Shown in pieces: positions 1-7,889 of a DNA stretch of 64,000 nucleotides. The stretch lies in assembly GCA_040216555.1 (NCBI GenBank), contig JAVJOW010000009.1, positions 248,001-312,000 of the forward strand, in the 5' to 3' direction. Source of the DNA: Arenibacter sp040216555 (GTDB lineage Bacteria; Bacteroidota; Bacteroidia; Flavobacteriales; Flavobacteriaceae). The translations under genes and the position numbers were made by a program. Numbering within the stretch: the stretch's first letter is position 1; each line of letters begins with the position of its first letter. Below the pieces are notes generated by a model. The model made no database searches. It was not told the origin of the DNA and saw nothing but the letters and a program-made list of their open reading frames with translations.

Positions 1-504
1 AAAATAAAGGCTTCTTTGGGAGCAAATGTTTCTTGGTCTGCCACCAACAATATTATTGACCTTCAGCCAAGAAGATCGGAATCCTTTACCCAGAATTACA
101 CTTCCTCACTGGCTACCAATTTTAGGAATGCCCCCAATTTGGAGGTGGGTTACAGATATACGGTAAATAACTATGATAATGGAGGTAGGACTTCTACCTT
201 TTATACAAACCAGCCCTATGCCAAATTTGACGCTAACTTTCTAAAAAGTTTCATTTTTACCTTGGACTACGATTACTATAAGTATATGGACAAAGAAAAT
301 ACCATCGACAATACTTATAGTTTTTTGGAAGGTAACCTCAGTTACCAAAAAAAGGATAGTCCATGGGAATTTGGGATAAAGGGGACCAACCTACTTGGAA
401 CGGATACCTTGAATAGGGATAGCACCAACGAATTGTATTTTACGACCTCATCTTATTTTATACAGCCCAGGTATATCTTGTTTACCGTTAAATACGATTT
501 ATAG
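1..504 (+). CDS. C-terminal part of an outer-membrane beta-barrel (TonB-dependent receptor-like) protein, 5' truncated
   Basis: The reading frame is open from base 1 and ends at TAA 504, so the start lies outside the window and about 167 residues are visible. The sequence alternates short polar turns with amphipathic strands rich in Tyr, Phe and Asn and ends in ...ILFTVKYDL, an aromatic/hydrophobic C-terminal strand typical of outer-membrane barrels. The pattern fits the barrel end of Bacteroidota outer-membrane beta-barrel family proteins (carboxypeptidase-regulatory-like domain, plug, barrel), but the diagnostic N-terminal domains are missing. The ligand is unknown. A gap of 245 bases with its own promoter separates it from metK, so no functional link is implied. 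Confidence 0.6.
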   Translation, partial: KIKASLGANVSWSATNNIIDLQPRRSESFTQNYTSSLATNFRNAPNLEVGYRYTVNNYDNGGRTSTFYTNQPYAKFDANFLKSFIFTLDYDYYKYMDKENTIDNTYSFLEGNLSYQKKDSPWEFGIKGTNLLGTDTLNRDSTNELYFTTSSYFIQPRYILFTVKYDL

Positions 505-540
505 TTTTTTAGGGTCAATTTTAAAATTGTTGTTAAACAT

Positions 541-573
541 TTTTAGTTACGTCAAGAATTCTTGTACTTTTGT
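541..573 (+). promoter_or_regulatory. probable promoter of metK
   Basis: TACTTTTGT at 565-573 matches the Bacteroidota -7 element TAnnTTTG. About 20 bases upstream lies TTTTAG, only a weak match to the -33 TTTG box. Transcription would start near 580, just ahead of the structured leader. Confidence 0.5.
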
Positions 574-594
574 ACGCGAAAAAATATCGAGGAA

Positions 595-749
595 GGATTT
601 GACTGATTGCAACCTCATGTGCTGAATTAGTTTCGGCATAACTAAATGCTAAAGCAGTTTAAGTTGTTCTGTTCCATTGGAACTGTAACATCCACTCTTC
701 TCTAGTGTTCTTGGTCAAATCCCTATTAATTTTTATTTAGAAAGGATTT
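595..749 (+). promoter_or_regulatory. structured 5' leader of metK, candidate SAM-responsive RNA (SAM-II-like core)
   Basis: Seen: GGATTTGAC (595-603) is fully complementary to GTCAAATCC (714-722) and would close a domain of about 110 bases. Inside are a hairpin TTAGTT/AACTAA (627-632/640-645), a possible outer stem TGCT/AGCA (620-623/653-656), and a hairpin GTTCC/GGAAC (671-675/679-683). The single-stranded words CTGATTGCAACC (603-614) and ATGCTAAAGCAG (646-657) resemble conserved parts of SAM-II riboswitches (GAUU..AACC and GCUAAA). GGATTT recurs at 744-749 directly before the ATG, so AAATCC (717-722) can pair with either copy. Inference: a switch at translation level. The H-type pseudoknot of SAM-II was not resolved by eye, so the class is uncertain. 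Confidence 0.5.
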
Positions 750-2006
750 ATGGCATATTTATTTACTTCAGAATCGGTTAGTGAAGGGCATCCAGATAAA
801 ATAGCGGATCAAATTAGTGATGCGTTATTGGATCATTTTTTGGCTTTTGACTCGGAAAGTAAGGTGGCTTGCGAAACCTTGGTAACTACTGGTCAGGTGG
901 TATTGGCCGGAGAAGTAAAGAGCCATACCTATCTTGACGTACAGCAAATAGCGAGGGATGTTATCAATAAAATTGGGTACACCAATGGTGATTACAAGTT
1001 TAGCGGAGATTCCTGTGGTGTTATTTCCTTGATCCATGAACAGTCCAAAGAGATCAACCAAGGCGTGGATCGTGGTGCAAAAGAAGACCAAGGGGCAGGC
1101 GATCAAGGTATGATGTTCGGCTATGCCACTAAGGAAACGGAAAACTATATGCCCCTAGCCTTGGATATTTCCCATAAAATATTGCAGGTTTTGGCAGAAT
1201 TGAGAAGGGTAGGAGATTCAATTTCCTATTTAAGGCCAGATGCCAAGGCACAAGTAACAATTGAATATTCTGATGATAATGTTCCGCAACGAATAGATAC
1301 TATTGTTGTTTCTACCCAACATGACGAGTTTGATAAGGATGATGATGTGATGTTGGCCAAAATCAAGAAGGATATTATCTCTATTCTTATTCCAAGGGTC
1401 AAGGAACAATTGCCAATGGCAATACAAAAGCTTTTTAACGATACCATAAAGTACCATATCAACCCAACTGGGAAATTTGTAATTGGAGGTCCCCACGGCG
1501 ATACCGGTTTAACCGGAAGAAAGATTATTGTAGATACCTACGGTGGCAAAGGAGCCCATGGCGGCGGTGCTTTTAGTGGAAAAGACCCCAGTAAAGTAGA
1601 TCGCAGTGCCGCTTATGCCGCAAGGCATGCAGCCAAAAATCTTGTAGCTGCAGGGGTTGCCGATGAAATATTGGTTCAGGTTAGTTACGCTATTGGAGTT
1701 GTGGAACCTACTTCTATTTTTGTGGATACATATGGCTCCTCTAAAGTAGCCTTGAGCGATGGCGAGATTGCCAAGAAAGTGGCCCAATTGTTCGATATGC
1801 GTCCTTTTGCCATAGAAGAAAGGTTAAAACTTAGAAATCCCATTTATTTGGAAACGGCGGCCTATGGACATATGGGCAAAGAACCTAAAAAAATAACCAA
1901 GGTTTTTGAATCGCCATACAACGGACGGGTAGAAAAGGAAGTGGAATTGTTTACATGGGAGAAATTGGATGCCGTTGATTTGGTGAAAGAAGCCTTCGAT
2001 TTATAA
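750..2006 (+). CDS. metK: S-adenosylmethionine synthase
   Basis: Makes SAM from methionine and ATP in the cytosol; homotetramer in the family. The 418-residue product starts MAYLFTSESVSEGHPDKIADQISDA, the standard N-terminus with the HPDK motif. It carries the GAGDQGMMFGYA loop (ATP site) and the GGAFSGKDPSKVDRSAAY segment with the active-site Lys and Asp. The length is slightly above the 384-residue E. coli form but normal for Bacteroidota. The ATG at 750 directly follows GGATTT, which may be part of a regulatory hairpin. Its position beside met and cys genes fits SAM feedback control. Confidence 0.97.
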   Translation: MAYLFTSESVSEGHPDKIADQISDALLDHFLAFDSESKVACETLVTTGQVVLAGEVKSHTYLDVQQIARDVINKIGYTNGDYKFSGDSCGVISLIHEQSKEINQGVDRGAKEDQGAGDQGMMFGYATKETENYMPLALDISHKILQVLAELRRVGDSISYLRPDAKAQVTIEYSDDNVPQRIDTIVVSTQHDEFDKDDDVMLAKIKKDIISILIPRVKEQLPMAIQKLFNDTIKYHINPTGKFVIGGPHGDTGLTGRKIIVDTYGGKGAHGGGAFSGKDPSKVDRSAAYAARHAAKNLVAAGVADEILVQVSYAIGVVEPTSIFVDTYGSSKVALSDGEIAKKVAQLFDMRPFAIEERLKLRNPIYLETAAYGHMGKEPKKITKVFESPYNGRVEKEVELFTWEKLDAVDLVKEAFDL

Positions 2007-2045
2007 TTTTTTTGAAAAGATTAGGAAAAAAGAATTTTCCATACC

Positions 2046-2054
2046 TATATTTGC
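2046..2054 (+). promoter_or_regulatory. probable -7 element of the metY transcript
   Basis: TATATTTGC at 2046-2054 fits TAnnTTTG and lies 30 bases ahead of the SAM-I riboswitch, so the RNA would start just before the P1 stem. No good -33 TTTG sits at the usual distance; TTAG at 2021-2024 is the nearest candidate. Confidence 0.45.
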
Positions 2055-2083
2055 AAACCTAAAGTTCAAACACTTATTGAATC

Positions 2084-2222
2084 GTTATCAAGAAAGGTGG
2101 AGGGAATAGACCCTTTGAAGCCTTAGCAACCCTTTGATCATTAATTAAAGAAGGTGCTAAATTCTACCTAAATACTGGGCCAAACTATTCTGGTTTCATT
2201 TACAGTATCCATGGCAGATAAC
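2084..2222 (+). promoter_or_regulatory. SAM-I (S-box) riboswitch ahead of metY
   Basis: The region has the S-box landmarks in order: P1 GTTATC (2084-2089) paired with GATAAC (2217-2222), the kink-turn side AAGAAAGGTGGAGGGA, then GAAGCCTTAGCAACCC and the P3 partner AAGGTGCTAAATTC. SAM binding is expected to stabilise P1 and lower expression of the downstream methionine gene. Only the spacing and the P4 region were not checked in detail. Confidence 0.95.
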
Positions 2223-2227
2223 ACTAA

Positions 2228-2256
2228 CGGTTACTTCTGTAACTGATTTTCTTTTT
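2228..2256 (+). terminator. intrinsic terminator, expression platform of the metY riboswitch
   Basis: CGGTTAC and GTAACTG form a 7-bp stem (one G-T pair) with loop TTCT, followed by ATTTTCTTTTT. It begins six bases after the 3' strand of P1, the normal place for a riboswitch-controlled terminator, and about 90 bases before the metY start. Confidence 0.7.
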
Positions 2257-2347
2257 AACTTTTTGATTTTATAATATTGCACTGTCCGCATTATTTGTTT
2301 TGGCTTTTTATTTTATCTATTTTAATAATATAAAAAAACAAGAAATC

Positions 2348-3640
2348 ATGAGTACTCAAAAATTTTCAACAAACGCTTTGCATGCCGGACATGACACAAA
2401 ATTAACAGCTGGCACCAGAGCCGTACCTATTTATCAGAATACCGCTTATGTATTTAATAATACGGACCATGCGGCCAATCTTTTTAATTTATCAGAACCT
2501 GGCTTTATTTACACCAGGCTCAACAATCCTACCAATGACATTTTGGAGCAGCGTTTGGCGGCTTTGGAAGGTGGTCTTGCCAGTGTGGTTACCGCATCCG
2601 GTACGGCAGCCATTTCTACTGCTTTGTTGGTTTTGCTTAAGACTGGGGATCATATTGTAGCTTCCAGTAGCCTTTATGGAGGCACCTATAATCTTTTGGC
2701 AGTGACTTTGCCTAGATTGGGGATTACTACCACCTTTGTTGAGCCAGGGGACGAGGAGAATTTTGCCAATGCTATTCAGGAAAATACCAGAGCAATTTTT
2801 GTAGAATCCCTTGGGAATCCGAAATTGGACGTACTGGATTTGAAGGCAATATCCGAAGTGGCCAAAAAAGCCAAAATTCCTTTTATAGTAGATAATACGG
2901 TTGCCACAAGTGCTTTGATAAAACCTATTGAGTATGGAGCAAACATCGTAATACATTCCCTTACAAAATATATCAATGGCAATGGTACCTCTATGGGAGG
3001 TGTCATAATAGATGCTGGTACTTTCGATTGGAGCAGTGGTAAATTCCCTGAGTTTACAGAGCCATCTGCTGGATACCACGGTTTGGTTTATCACGATGTC
3101 TTGGGTGCAGCGGCCTTTATTGCAAAAGTTAGAATTGAAGGTTTAAGGGATCTTGGTGCTGCCTTAAGCCCATTTAATGCCTTTCAGATTATTCAAGGTT
3201 TGGAAACATTGGAGCTTCGTATTAAGAAACACAGTGAAAATGCTTTGGAATTGGCTAAATGGTTAGAGGGTAGAAAGGAAGTGGCATGGGTAAACTATCC
3301 TGGCCTTTCATCCAGCCCCTATTATTCCTTGGCTAAAAAGTACCTTCCAAACGGACAGAGTGGAATAGTGACTTTCGGGGTTAAAGGAGGCTACGAATCG
3401 GCCAAAAAGGTGGTAGATGAAACCAAGCTATTTTCCTTATTGGCAAATATTGGGGATACCAAGTCTTTAATTATTCACCCTGCAAGTACAACGCACCAAC
3501 AATTGGATGACGAAGCACAACAGACTACCGGTGTAACAAAAGACCTAATACGTTTATGTGTAGGTTTGGAGGACATTGAAGATATAAAAGCCGATTTGGT
3601 GCAGGCATTTTCAGTCATTGATAAATCTGTTTTAGCGTAA
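2348..3640 (+). CDS. metY: O-acetylhomoserine aminocarboxypropyltransferase (O-acetylhomoserine sulfhydrylase)
   Basis: PLP enzyme of the Cys/Met metabolism family that joins sulfide to O-acetylhomoserine to give homocysteine. The start MSTQKFSTNALHAGHD is the family N-terminus; an in-frame ATG 48 bases upstream would add residues coded by AT-rich leader and is unlikely. The product is 430 residues, the usual MetY length. Visible motifs are the YTRLNNPTND substrate loop, SGTAAISTALL, VDNTVATSALIKP and the PLP lysine in HSLTKYINGNG. It is under the SAM-I riboswitch, and the acetyltransferase making its substrate follows 141 bases later. Confidence 0.93.
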   Translation: MSTQKFSTNALHAGHDTKLTAGTRAVPIYQNTAYVFNNTDHAANLFNLSEPGFIYTRLNNPTNDILEQRLAALEGGLASVVTASGTAAISTALLVLLKTGDHIVASSSLYGGTYNLLAVTLPRLGITTTFVEPGDEENFANAIQENTRAIFVESLGNPKLDVLDLKAISEVAKKAKIPFIVDNTVATSALIKPIEYGANIVIHSLTKYINGNGTSMGGVIIDAGTFDWSSGKFPEFTEPSAGYHGLVYHDVLGAAAFIAKVRIEGLRDLGAALSPFNAFQIIQGLETLELRIKKHSENALELAKWLEGRKEVAWVNYPGLSSSPYYSLAKKYLPNGQSGIVTFGVKGGYESAKKVVDETKLFSLLANIGDTKSLIIHPASTTHQQLDDEAQQTTGVTKDLIRLCVGLEDIEDIKADLVQAFSVIDKSVLA

Positions 3641-3681
3641 CAATTTTTTATTTCCTTATAAAGTCATTAATAAAGTGATAC

Positions 3682-3722
3682 GGGAGTGCAGCAATTAATT
3701 TGTGAAATATCAATGCACTCCC
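3682..3722 (+). terminator. inverted repeat between metY and metX-thrA, possible terminator or attenuator
   Basis: GGGAGTGCA (3682-3690) and TGCACTCCC (3714-3722) form a perfect 9-bp stem with a 23-base loop. The run after it (TTGTCATTATATAATC) is only moderately T-rich, so termination may be partial. It lies between two genes of consecutive pathway steps and could set their relative expression. Confidence 0.4.
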
Positions 3723-3781
3723 TTGTCATTATATAATCAATGACCAAGTTCTTTCAAGAAATTTACTAGTTCAAACAACCT

Positions 3782-6700
3782 ATGTTACATCATCTTTCAA
3801 TAAATAAATACGTTACCTATAGCGGCAAAACTTTGGATATTAATTTGTCCTACGAGATCTTTGGCCAACTCTTGCATACCGCGCCAATTATAATGGTGAA
3901 CCATGCCCTTACAGGTAATTCCAATGTAGCGGGCGAACATGGTTGGTGGACAACATTGATAGGAGAGGGCAAATGTATTGACACCAAGAAGTACACCATT
4001 CTTTGCTTTAATATACCAGGAAATGGGTATGACGGGTTTGTGATAGATAATTATAAGGATTTTGTTGCCAAGGACATTGCCAAAATTTTCCTTCTGGGGT
4101 TGGAAGCCTTAAAAATAAGTAAGTTATATGCGCTTATAGGGGGGTCTTTAGGTGGAGGTATCGCTTGGGAAATGGCGGCCATCGATCCTCATTTAACGGA
4201 ACATCTTATTCCGGTAGCATCTGATTGGAAGTCTACGGACTGGCTTATAGCCAATTGCCAGATTCAAGAACAGTTTTTAATAAACTCCAAGCAGCCAGTG
4301 CATGATGCACGTATGCATGCCATGCTCTGTTATAGGACACCGGAGTCCTTTAAGGAGCGCTTTAAAAGAAGCACTAATGAGGAGCTGAAAGTCTTTAATG
4401 TAGAGAGTTGGCTAACGCACCACGGTAAAAAATTACAGGAGCGATTTCAATTGTCTGCCTACAAACTGATGAATCAACTGCTGAAGACTATTGATATCAA
4501 TAGAAATGGGGAAGAGGCATTCATTAATCTTCAAAATAGCGATACCAATATCCATATCATTGGGGTAGATTCAGACCTTTTTTTTACTGCCCAGGAAAAC
4601 AAGGATACTTTTAAGAAATTGGCCCAGGCCAACAGCAATGTAACCTATGGGGAAATACATTCCTTGCACGGGCATGACGCCTTCTTGATAGAATTCAATC
4701 AAATGGAGGAGTTGCTAAAGGGTGTTTTTGAGCGTAATGGAAGATCTAAGAAAGTCAAGGTCCTAAAATTTGGAGGCAAGTCATTGGCCAATGGAGAGGG
4801 GTTGGATACTGTACTTAAAATAATAACGGACAAGGTTGCCGATGGAGAGAATATTGCCGTAGTCGTTTCGGCCAGGAACAAGGCTACGGACGAATTGGAA
4901 GCGATGCTGGACAAAGCGGCCAAGGGGTTGGATTATGTAAAGGCTTTTGAAGAATTTGAAAAATATCAACAACACGCTTATGGCAATGTAAATCTCTCGG
5001 AGGAATTTAAGGGATTGGTAAAGTTGTTTGAAGGTGTAGCGCTATTGGGAGATTATAGCCCTAAAATAAAAGATCAAGTTTTGGCTTATGGAGAATTGCT
5101 CTCTGCAAAATTGGTAACCAAATTGCTTATTGGGAAAGGTGTCAATGCCAAGTTTATTGATTCCAGACAGCTCATTAAAACAGATTCCAACTTTGGGGAT
5201 GCAAAGGTCTTGGAGACCTTGTCCAAGGAAAATGTAAAAAGTGAATTTGGGAAATTGGATCTGGATACCGTAGTGGTAACCACGGGGTTTATAGCCTCCA
5301 ATGAACTTAACGAAACCACCACTTTGGGTAGAAATGGGAGCAATTATTCTGCTGCCTTATTGGCCAATTACCTCAATGCCGAGGAATTGCAGAACTATAC
5401 CCATGTAGACGGTATTTTTACGGCCAATCCTGATTTGGTCACGGAGGCCAAAAGAATCTCAGAACTTTCCTATAGTGAAGCGAACGAGTTGGCGAATTTT
5501 GGCACCAATATTTTGCACGCAAAAACAATTATCCCCCTTATAGAAAAGAATATTCCACTGCGCATCCTAAATACCTTCAACAACGATAATGAAGGAACTT
5601 TAATCAGTGCCAAGACCAGTAAGGAAGGTATAAAATCCTTATCCGTTATTGAAAACATGGCTCTGATCAATTTGGAAGGCCGTGGTTTATTGGGCAAGGT
5701 GGGGGTAGATGCCCGTATCTTTAGGACAATGGGCAATAATAACATAAGTGTAAGTATAATTTCCCAGGGATCATCGGAAAGAGGCATTGGTTTGGTGGTC
5801 GATGCCAAAAATGCGGCTTTGGCAAAATCATCTTTGGAAGAGGAATTTCAGACCGATTTTAAACTGCAGGACATCAATAATATTACAGTGGTGGACCAAG
5901 TGTCGGTTATTTCCATTGTTGGACAGGACTTGAGTACCTTCCATAAGCCCTTTAATGCCCTTATAAAGAACCAGGTAGTTCCCTTGTTGTTCAACAATAC
6001 TATTTCTGGTAAGAATGTAAGTTTGGTCGTTAAAAAAACCGATCTGCACAAGGCTCTTAATGTAGTTCATGGTCAGATTTTCGGGATAAGTAAAAAAGTA
6101 AATTTGGCCATTTTTGGTCATGGAAATGTGGGTGGTACCCTAATTGATCAAATTCTTAAATCCAATAAGACCATAGAAAAAAGGAAGGGCATCAATATCA
6201 ATGTTTTTGCAGTTGCCAATTCTAAAAAGGTGCTTTTGAATAAAAATGGTATTTCCAAAAATTGGAAAAGTTCTATGGATACCAAGGCAGTACCCTATAA
6301 GTTAAACGATATATTTAAATATGCCAAGGATAATCATTTGGAGAACCTTATTGCGGTAGACAATACTGCCAATGAGGAATTTGTGGCCTCCTATTTTGAT
6401 TTTGTGGATAACGGTTTTGATTTGGTGTCGTCCAATAAGATTGCCAATACCTTGCGCTTCGATTATTACCAGTTGCTTAGGGAGGAACTGGCCAAGCATC
6501 AAAAGCAATATTTATATGAAACCAATGTTGGTGCGGGATTACCCCTGATAGACACCATTAAATTGTTACATCTTTCAGGAGAGAATATTACAAGGATAAA
6601 AGGAGTGTTCTCTGGATCTTTAAGCTATATTTTCAACACCTTTTCGGAAAAGGATGCCTTATTCTCGGCGATTCTAAAAGAGGCCATGGACTTAGGGTAT

Positions 6701-7168
6701 ACTGAACCGGATCCTCGCGAAGATCTTTCCGGTAACGATGTAGGGAGGAAATTGCTGATTTTGGCCAGGGAACTGGATCTTAGCAATGAGTTTTCTGATA
6801 TTCAAATTGAAAATTTAATCCCCGAGTCGCTGCAAGATGGTGATGTAAAGATCTTTTTGGAGCGATTGGATATCTTGGATGAAAAGTTCAGTAAGATAAA
6901 GAAAGCCCAAAAACCAGGTCATGTATTGCGTTATGTAGGAGACCTTTCCGGAGACCTGCAAAAAGAAAAAGGAAAATTGGAGGTAAAATTGATCTCGGTT
7001 CCCAAGGAAAGTGCACTAGGGCAAATAAAAGGTTCCGATTCCATTATTGAAATATATACGGAGTCTTATGGGCAGCATCCGTTAGTAATTCAAGGTGCAG
7101 GTGCTGGAGCTGCAGTAACGGCTAGGGGTGTTTTTGGAGATATATTGCGAATCGCGGAAAAGGGATAA
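3782..7168 (+). CDS. thrA: trifunctional fusion: homoserine O-acetyltransferase (MetX-type) - aspartokinase - homoserine dehydrogenase
   Basis: A 1128-residue protein in three parts. Residues 1 to about 320 are an alpha/beta hydrolase of MetX type: VNHALTGNS, WWTTLIGEGKCIDT, nucleophile elbow GGSLGGG, acid in GVDSDLFF, and catalytic His in HGHDAFL. From about residue 325 comes an aspartokinase (KFGGKS, VTTGFIAS, TLGRNGSNYSAA, HVDGIFTANPD), then ACT-type regulatory sequence (about 620-765). From about 772 comes homoserine dehydrogenase (FGHGNVGG Rossmann loop, ETNVGAGLP, GVFSGSLSYIFN, YTEPDPREDLSGNDVGRK). The last two parts equal E. coli ThrA in order and size. One chain thus starts aspartate activation and ends with acyl-homoserine for MetY/MetZ; aspartate-semialdehyde dehydrogenase is absent here. 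No frame break was seen at the junction near 4740. Its stop codon lies in the first copy of a repeat word. Confidence 0.92.
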   Translation: MLHHLSINKYVTYSGKTLDINLSYEIFGQLLHTAPIIMVNHALTGNSNVAGEHGWWTTLIGEGKCIDTKKYTILCFNIPGNGYDGFVIDNYKDFVAKDIAKIFLLGLEALKISKLYALIGGSLGGGIAWEMAAIDPHLTEHLIPVASDWKSTDWLIANCQIQEQFLINSKQPVHDARMHAMLCYRTPESFKERFKRSTNEELKVFNVESWLTHHGKKLQERFQLSAYKLMNQLLKTIDINRNGEEAFINLQNSDTNIHIIGVDSDLFFTAQENKDTFKKLAQANSNVTYGEIHSLHGHDAFLIEFNQMEELLKGVFERNGRSKKVKVLKFGGKSLANGEGLDTVLKIITDKVADGENIAVVVSARNKATDELEAMLDKAAKGLDYVKAFEEFEKYQQHAYGNVNLSEEFKGLVKLFEGVALLGDYSPKIKDQVLAYGELLSAKLVTKLLIGKGVNAKFIDSRQLIKTDSNFGDAKVLETLSKENVKSEFGKLDLDTVVVTTGFIASNELNETTTLGRNGSNYSAALLANYLNAEELQNYTHVDGIFTANPDLVTEAKRISELSYSEANELANFGTNILHAKTIIPLIEKNIPLRILNTFNNDNEGTLISAKTSKEGIKSLSVIENMALINLEGRGLLGKVGVDARIFRTMGNNNISVSIISQGSSERGIGLVVDAKNAALAKSSLEEEFQTDFKLQDINNITVVDQVSVISIVGQDLSTFHKPFNALIKNQVVPLLFNNTISGKNVSLVVKKTDLHKALNVVHGQIFGISKKVNLAIFGHGNVGGTLIDQILKSNKTIEKRKGININVFAVANSKKVLLNKNGISKNWKSSMDTKAVPYKLNDIFKYAKDNHLENLIAVDNTANEEFVASYFDFVDNGFDLVSSNKIANTLRFDYYQLLREELAKHQKQYLYETNVGAGLPLIDTIKLLHLSGENITRIKGVFSGSLSYIFNTFSEKDALFSAILKEAMDLGYTEPDPREDLSGNDVGRKLLILARELDLSNEFSDIQIENLIPESLQDGDVKIFLERLDILDEKFSKIKKAQKPGHVLRYVGDLSGDLQKEKGKLEVKLISVPKESALGQIKGSDSIIEIYTESYGQHPLVIQGAGAGAAVTARGVFGDILRIAEKG

Positions 7169-7274
7169 ATTTCTGTGGCTTCGGCTCCGCCTGTCGGTAG
7201 ATAGGCGTAGTCGAAATCGGATAAATTTGAAAAGAAATATTCTTGTGTGTGGCTTCGGCTCCGCTCAGCCACCG
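7163..7274. repeat. left palindromic repeat block (two units) next to the GIY-YIG gene
   Basis: The first unit (7180-7215) is TTCGGCTCCGC - CTGTC - GGTA - GATAG - GCGTAGTCGAA, a nearly complete hairpin of about 16 bp with a GGTA loop (G-T pairs and one mismatch). A spacer ATCGGATAAATTTGAAAAG follows, then the second unit (7249-7274) with arms GTGGCT and AGCCAC around the same TTCGGCTCCGC core; its right half has decayed. The word GGATAAATTT also occurs at 7163-7172, across the stop codon of the upstream gene. The block matches the one on the other side of the nuclease gene. Confidence 0.85.
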
Positions 7275-7346
7275 GGGAAATGTCCTAGATTGATCGGTAG
7301 CGATTATGCGTATTTGAGATAAAACAGTTTTAATTATATAGTAAGT

Positions 7347-7670
7347 GTGAAAGGTTTCCTGTACATATTGGAATGCTCAGATGGGAGTTATTATTGTGGT
7401 AGTACGGTAGATTTAGACAAAAGGTTGAATGAACACAATGCTGGAAAAGGTGCTAACCACACAAAGAAGAGGCTTCCTATTAAGTTGGTTTACGTAGAGG
7501 AGTATGATAGGATTGACAAGGCATTTTATCGTGAAAAGCAAATCCAAGGTTGGAGTCGTGACAAAAAAGAGGTGTTGATAAGTGGGGATTTAGCTGAATT
7601 AAATGGCCTTGCTGAATGTAAAAATGAAACCCACTTTAAGTATTATATTGAAGAGAAGAATAAGTCGTAA
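7347..7670 (+). CDS. GIY-YIG nuclease family protein (UPF0213/YhbQ-like, single domain)
   Basis: A 107-residue protein starting at GTG (GTG AAA GGT TTC); no better start exists and family members begin with MKGFLYILEC-like sequence. GIY-YIG landmarks: FLYILECSDGSYYCGST (the two short motifs as LYI and YYCG), the arginine in DLDKRLNEHN, and the glutamate in YREKQIQGW. There is no DNA-binding or other extra domain. It is intact and set between repeat blocks. Small proteins of this kind occur in many copies in Bacteroidota, but their substrate is not established. The gene interrupts what would otherwise be a thrA-metZ run. Confidence 0.8.
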   Translation: MKGFLYILECSDGSYYCGSTVDLDKRLNEHNAGKGANHTKKRLPIKLVYVEEYDRIDKAFYREKQIQGWSRDKKEVLISGDLAELNGLAECKNETHFKYYIEEKNKS

Positions 7671-7678
7671 GTGAATTG

Positions 7679-7789
7679 GGGCTTCGGCTCCGCTCAGCCA
7701 CCAAGGAATACCGGAGATTGAGCGTAGTCGAAATCGGATAAATTTGAAAAGGAGAATGTTGGGTATGGTTTCTACTCCGCTTAGCCACC
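7679..7789. repeat. right palindromic repeat block (two units) next to the GIY-YIG gene
   Basis: The third unit pairs TTCGGCTCCGCTCA (7683-7696) with TGAGCGTAGTCGAA (about 7719-7732), 13 of 14 positions pairing if one G-T is counted. The spacer ATCGGATAAATTTGAAAAG follows, then a fourth, decayed unit TTTCTACTCCGCTTAGCCACC (within 7767-7789). Order and spacer equal the left block. No gene is visible from here to metZ at 7890. Confidence 0.85.
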
Positions 7790-7889
7790 TTTGGGATTCG
7801 GAGATAAAGCAGAGCGGTAAGGGAAGTTTGCCGAGGCCTAATGTTATGATTGACAATGGCAGATAAAAGAATTAGATAGATTAGAAATA

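Larger units (their letters stand above)
7175..7789 (+). mobile_element. candidate non-autonomous or self-moving cassette: GIY-YIG gene between palindromic doublets
   Basis: A single nuclease gene sits between two repeat blocks of the same plan (palindrome, 30-base common segment, palindrome). The common segment starting GCGTAGTCGAAATC and ending TTTGAAAAG is identical over 30 bases at 7205-7234 and 7722-7751. No transposase, integrase or clear target-site duplication was found, so calling it mobile is an inference from layout, similar in form to REP/REPIN elements and their RAYT nucleases. Confidence 0.45.

Noticed and set aside
2492..3094. 200-residue open frame on the minus strand inside metY
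   Set aside because: Antisense shadow of a strongly conserved gene; composition is unlike a real protein and no start context is seen.
7128..7322. Short plus-strand frame over the thrA end and left repeat block
   Set aside because: It is read out of frame with thrA and mostly translates the palindromes.
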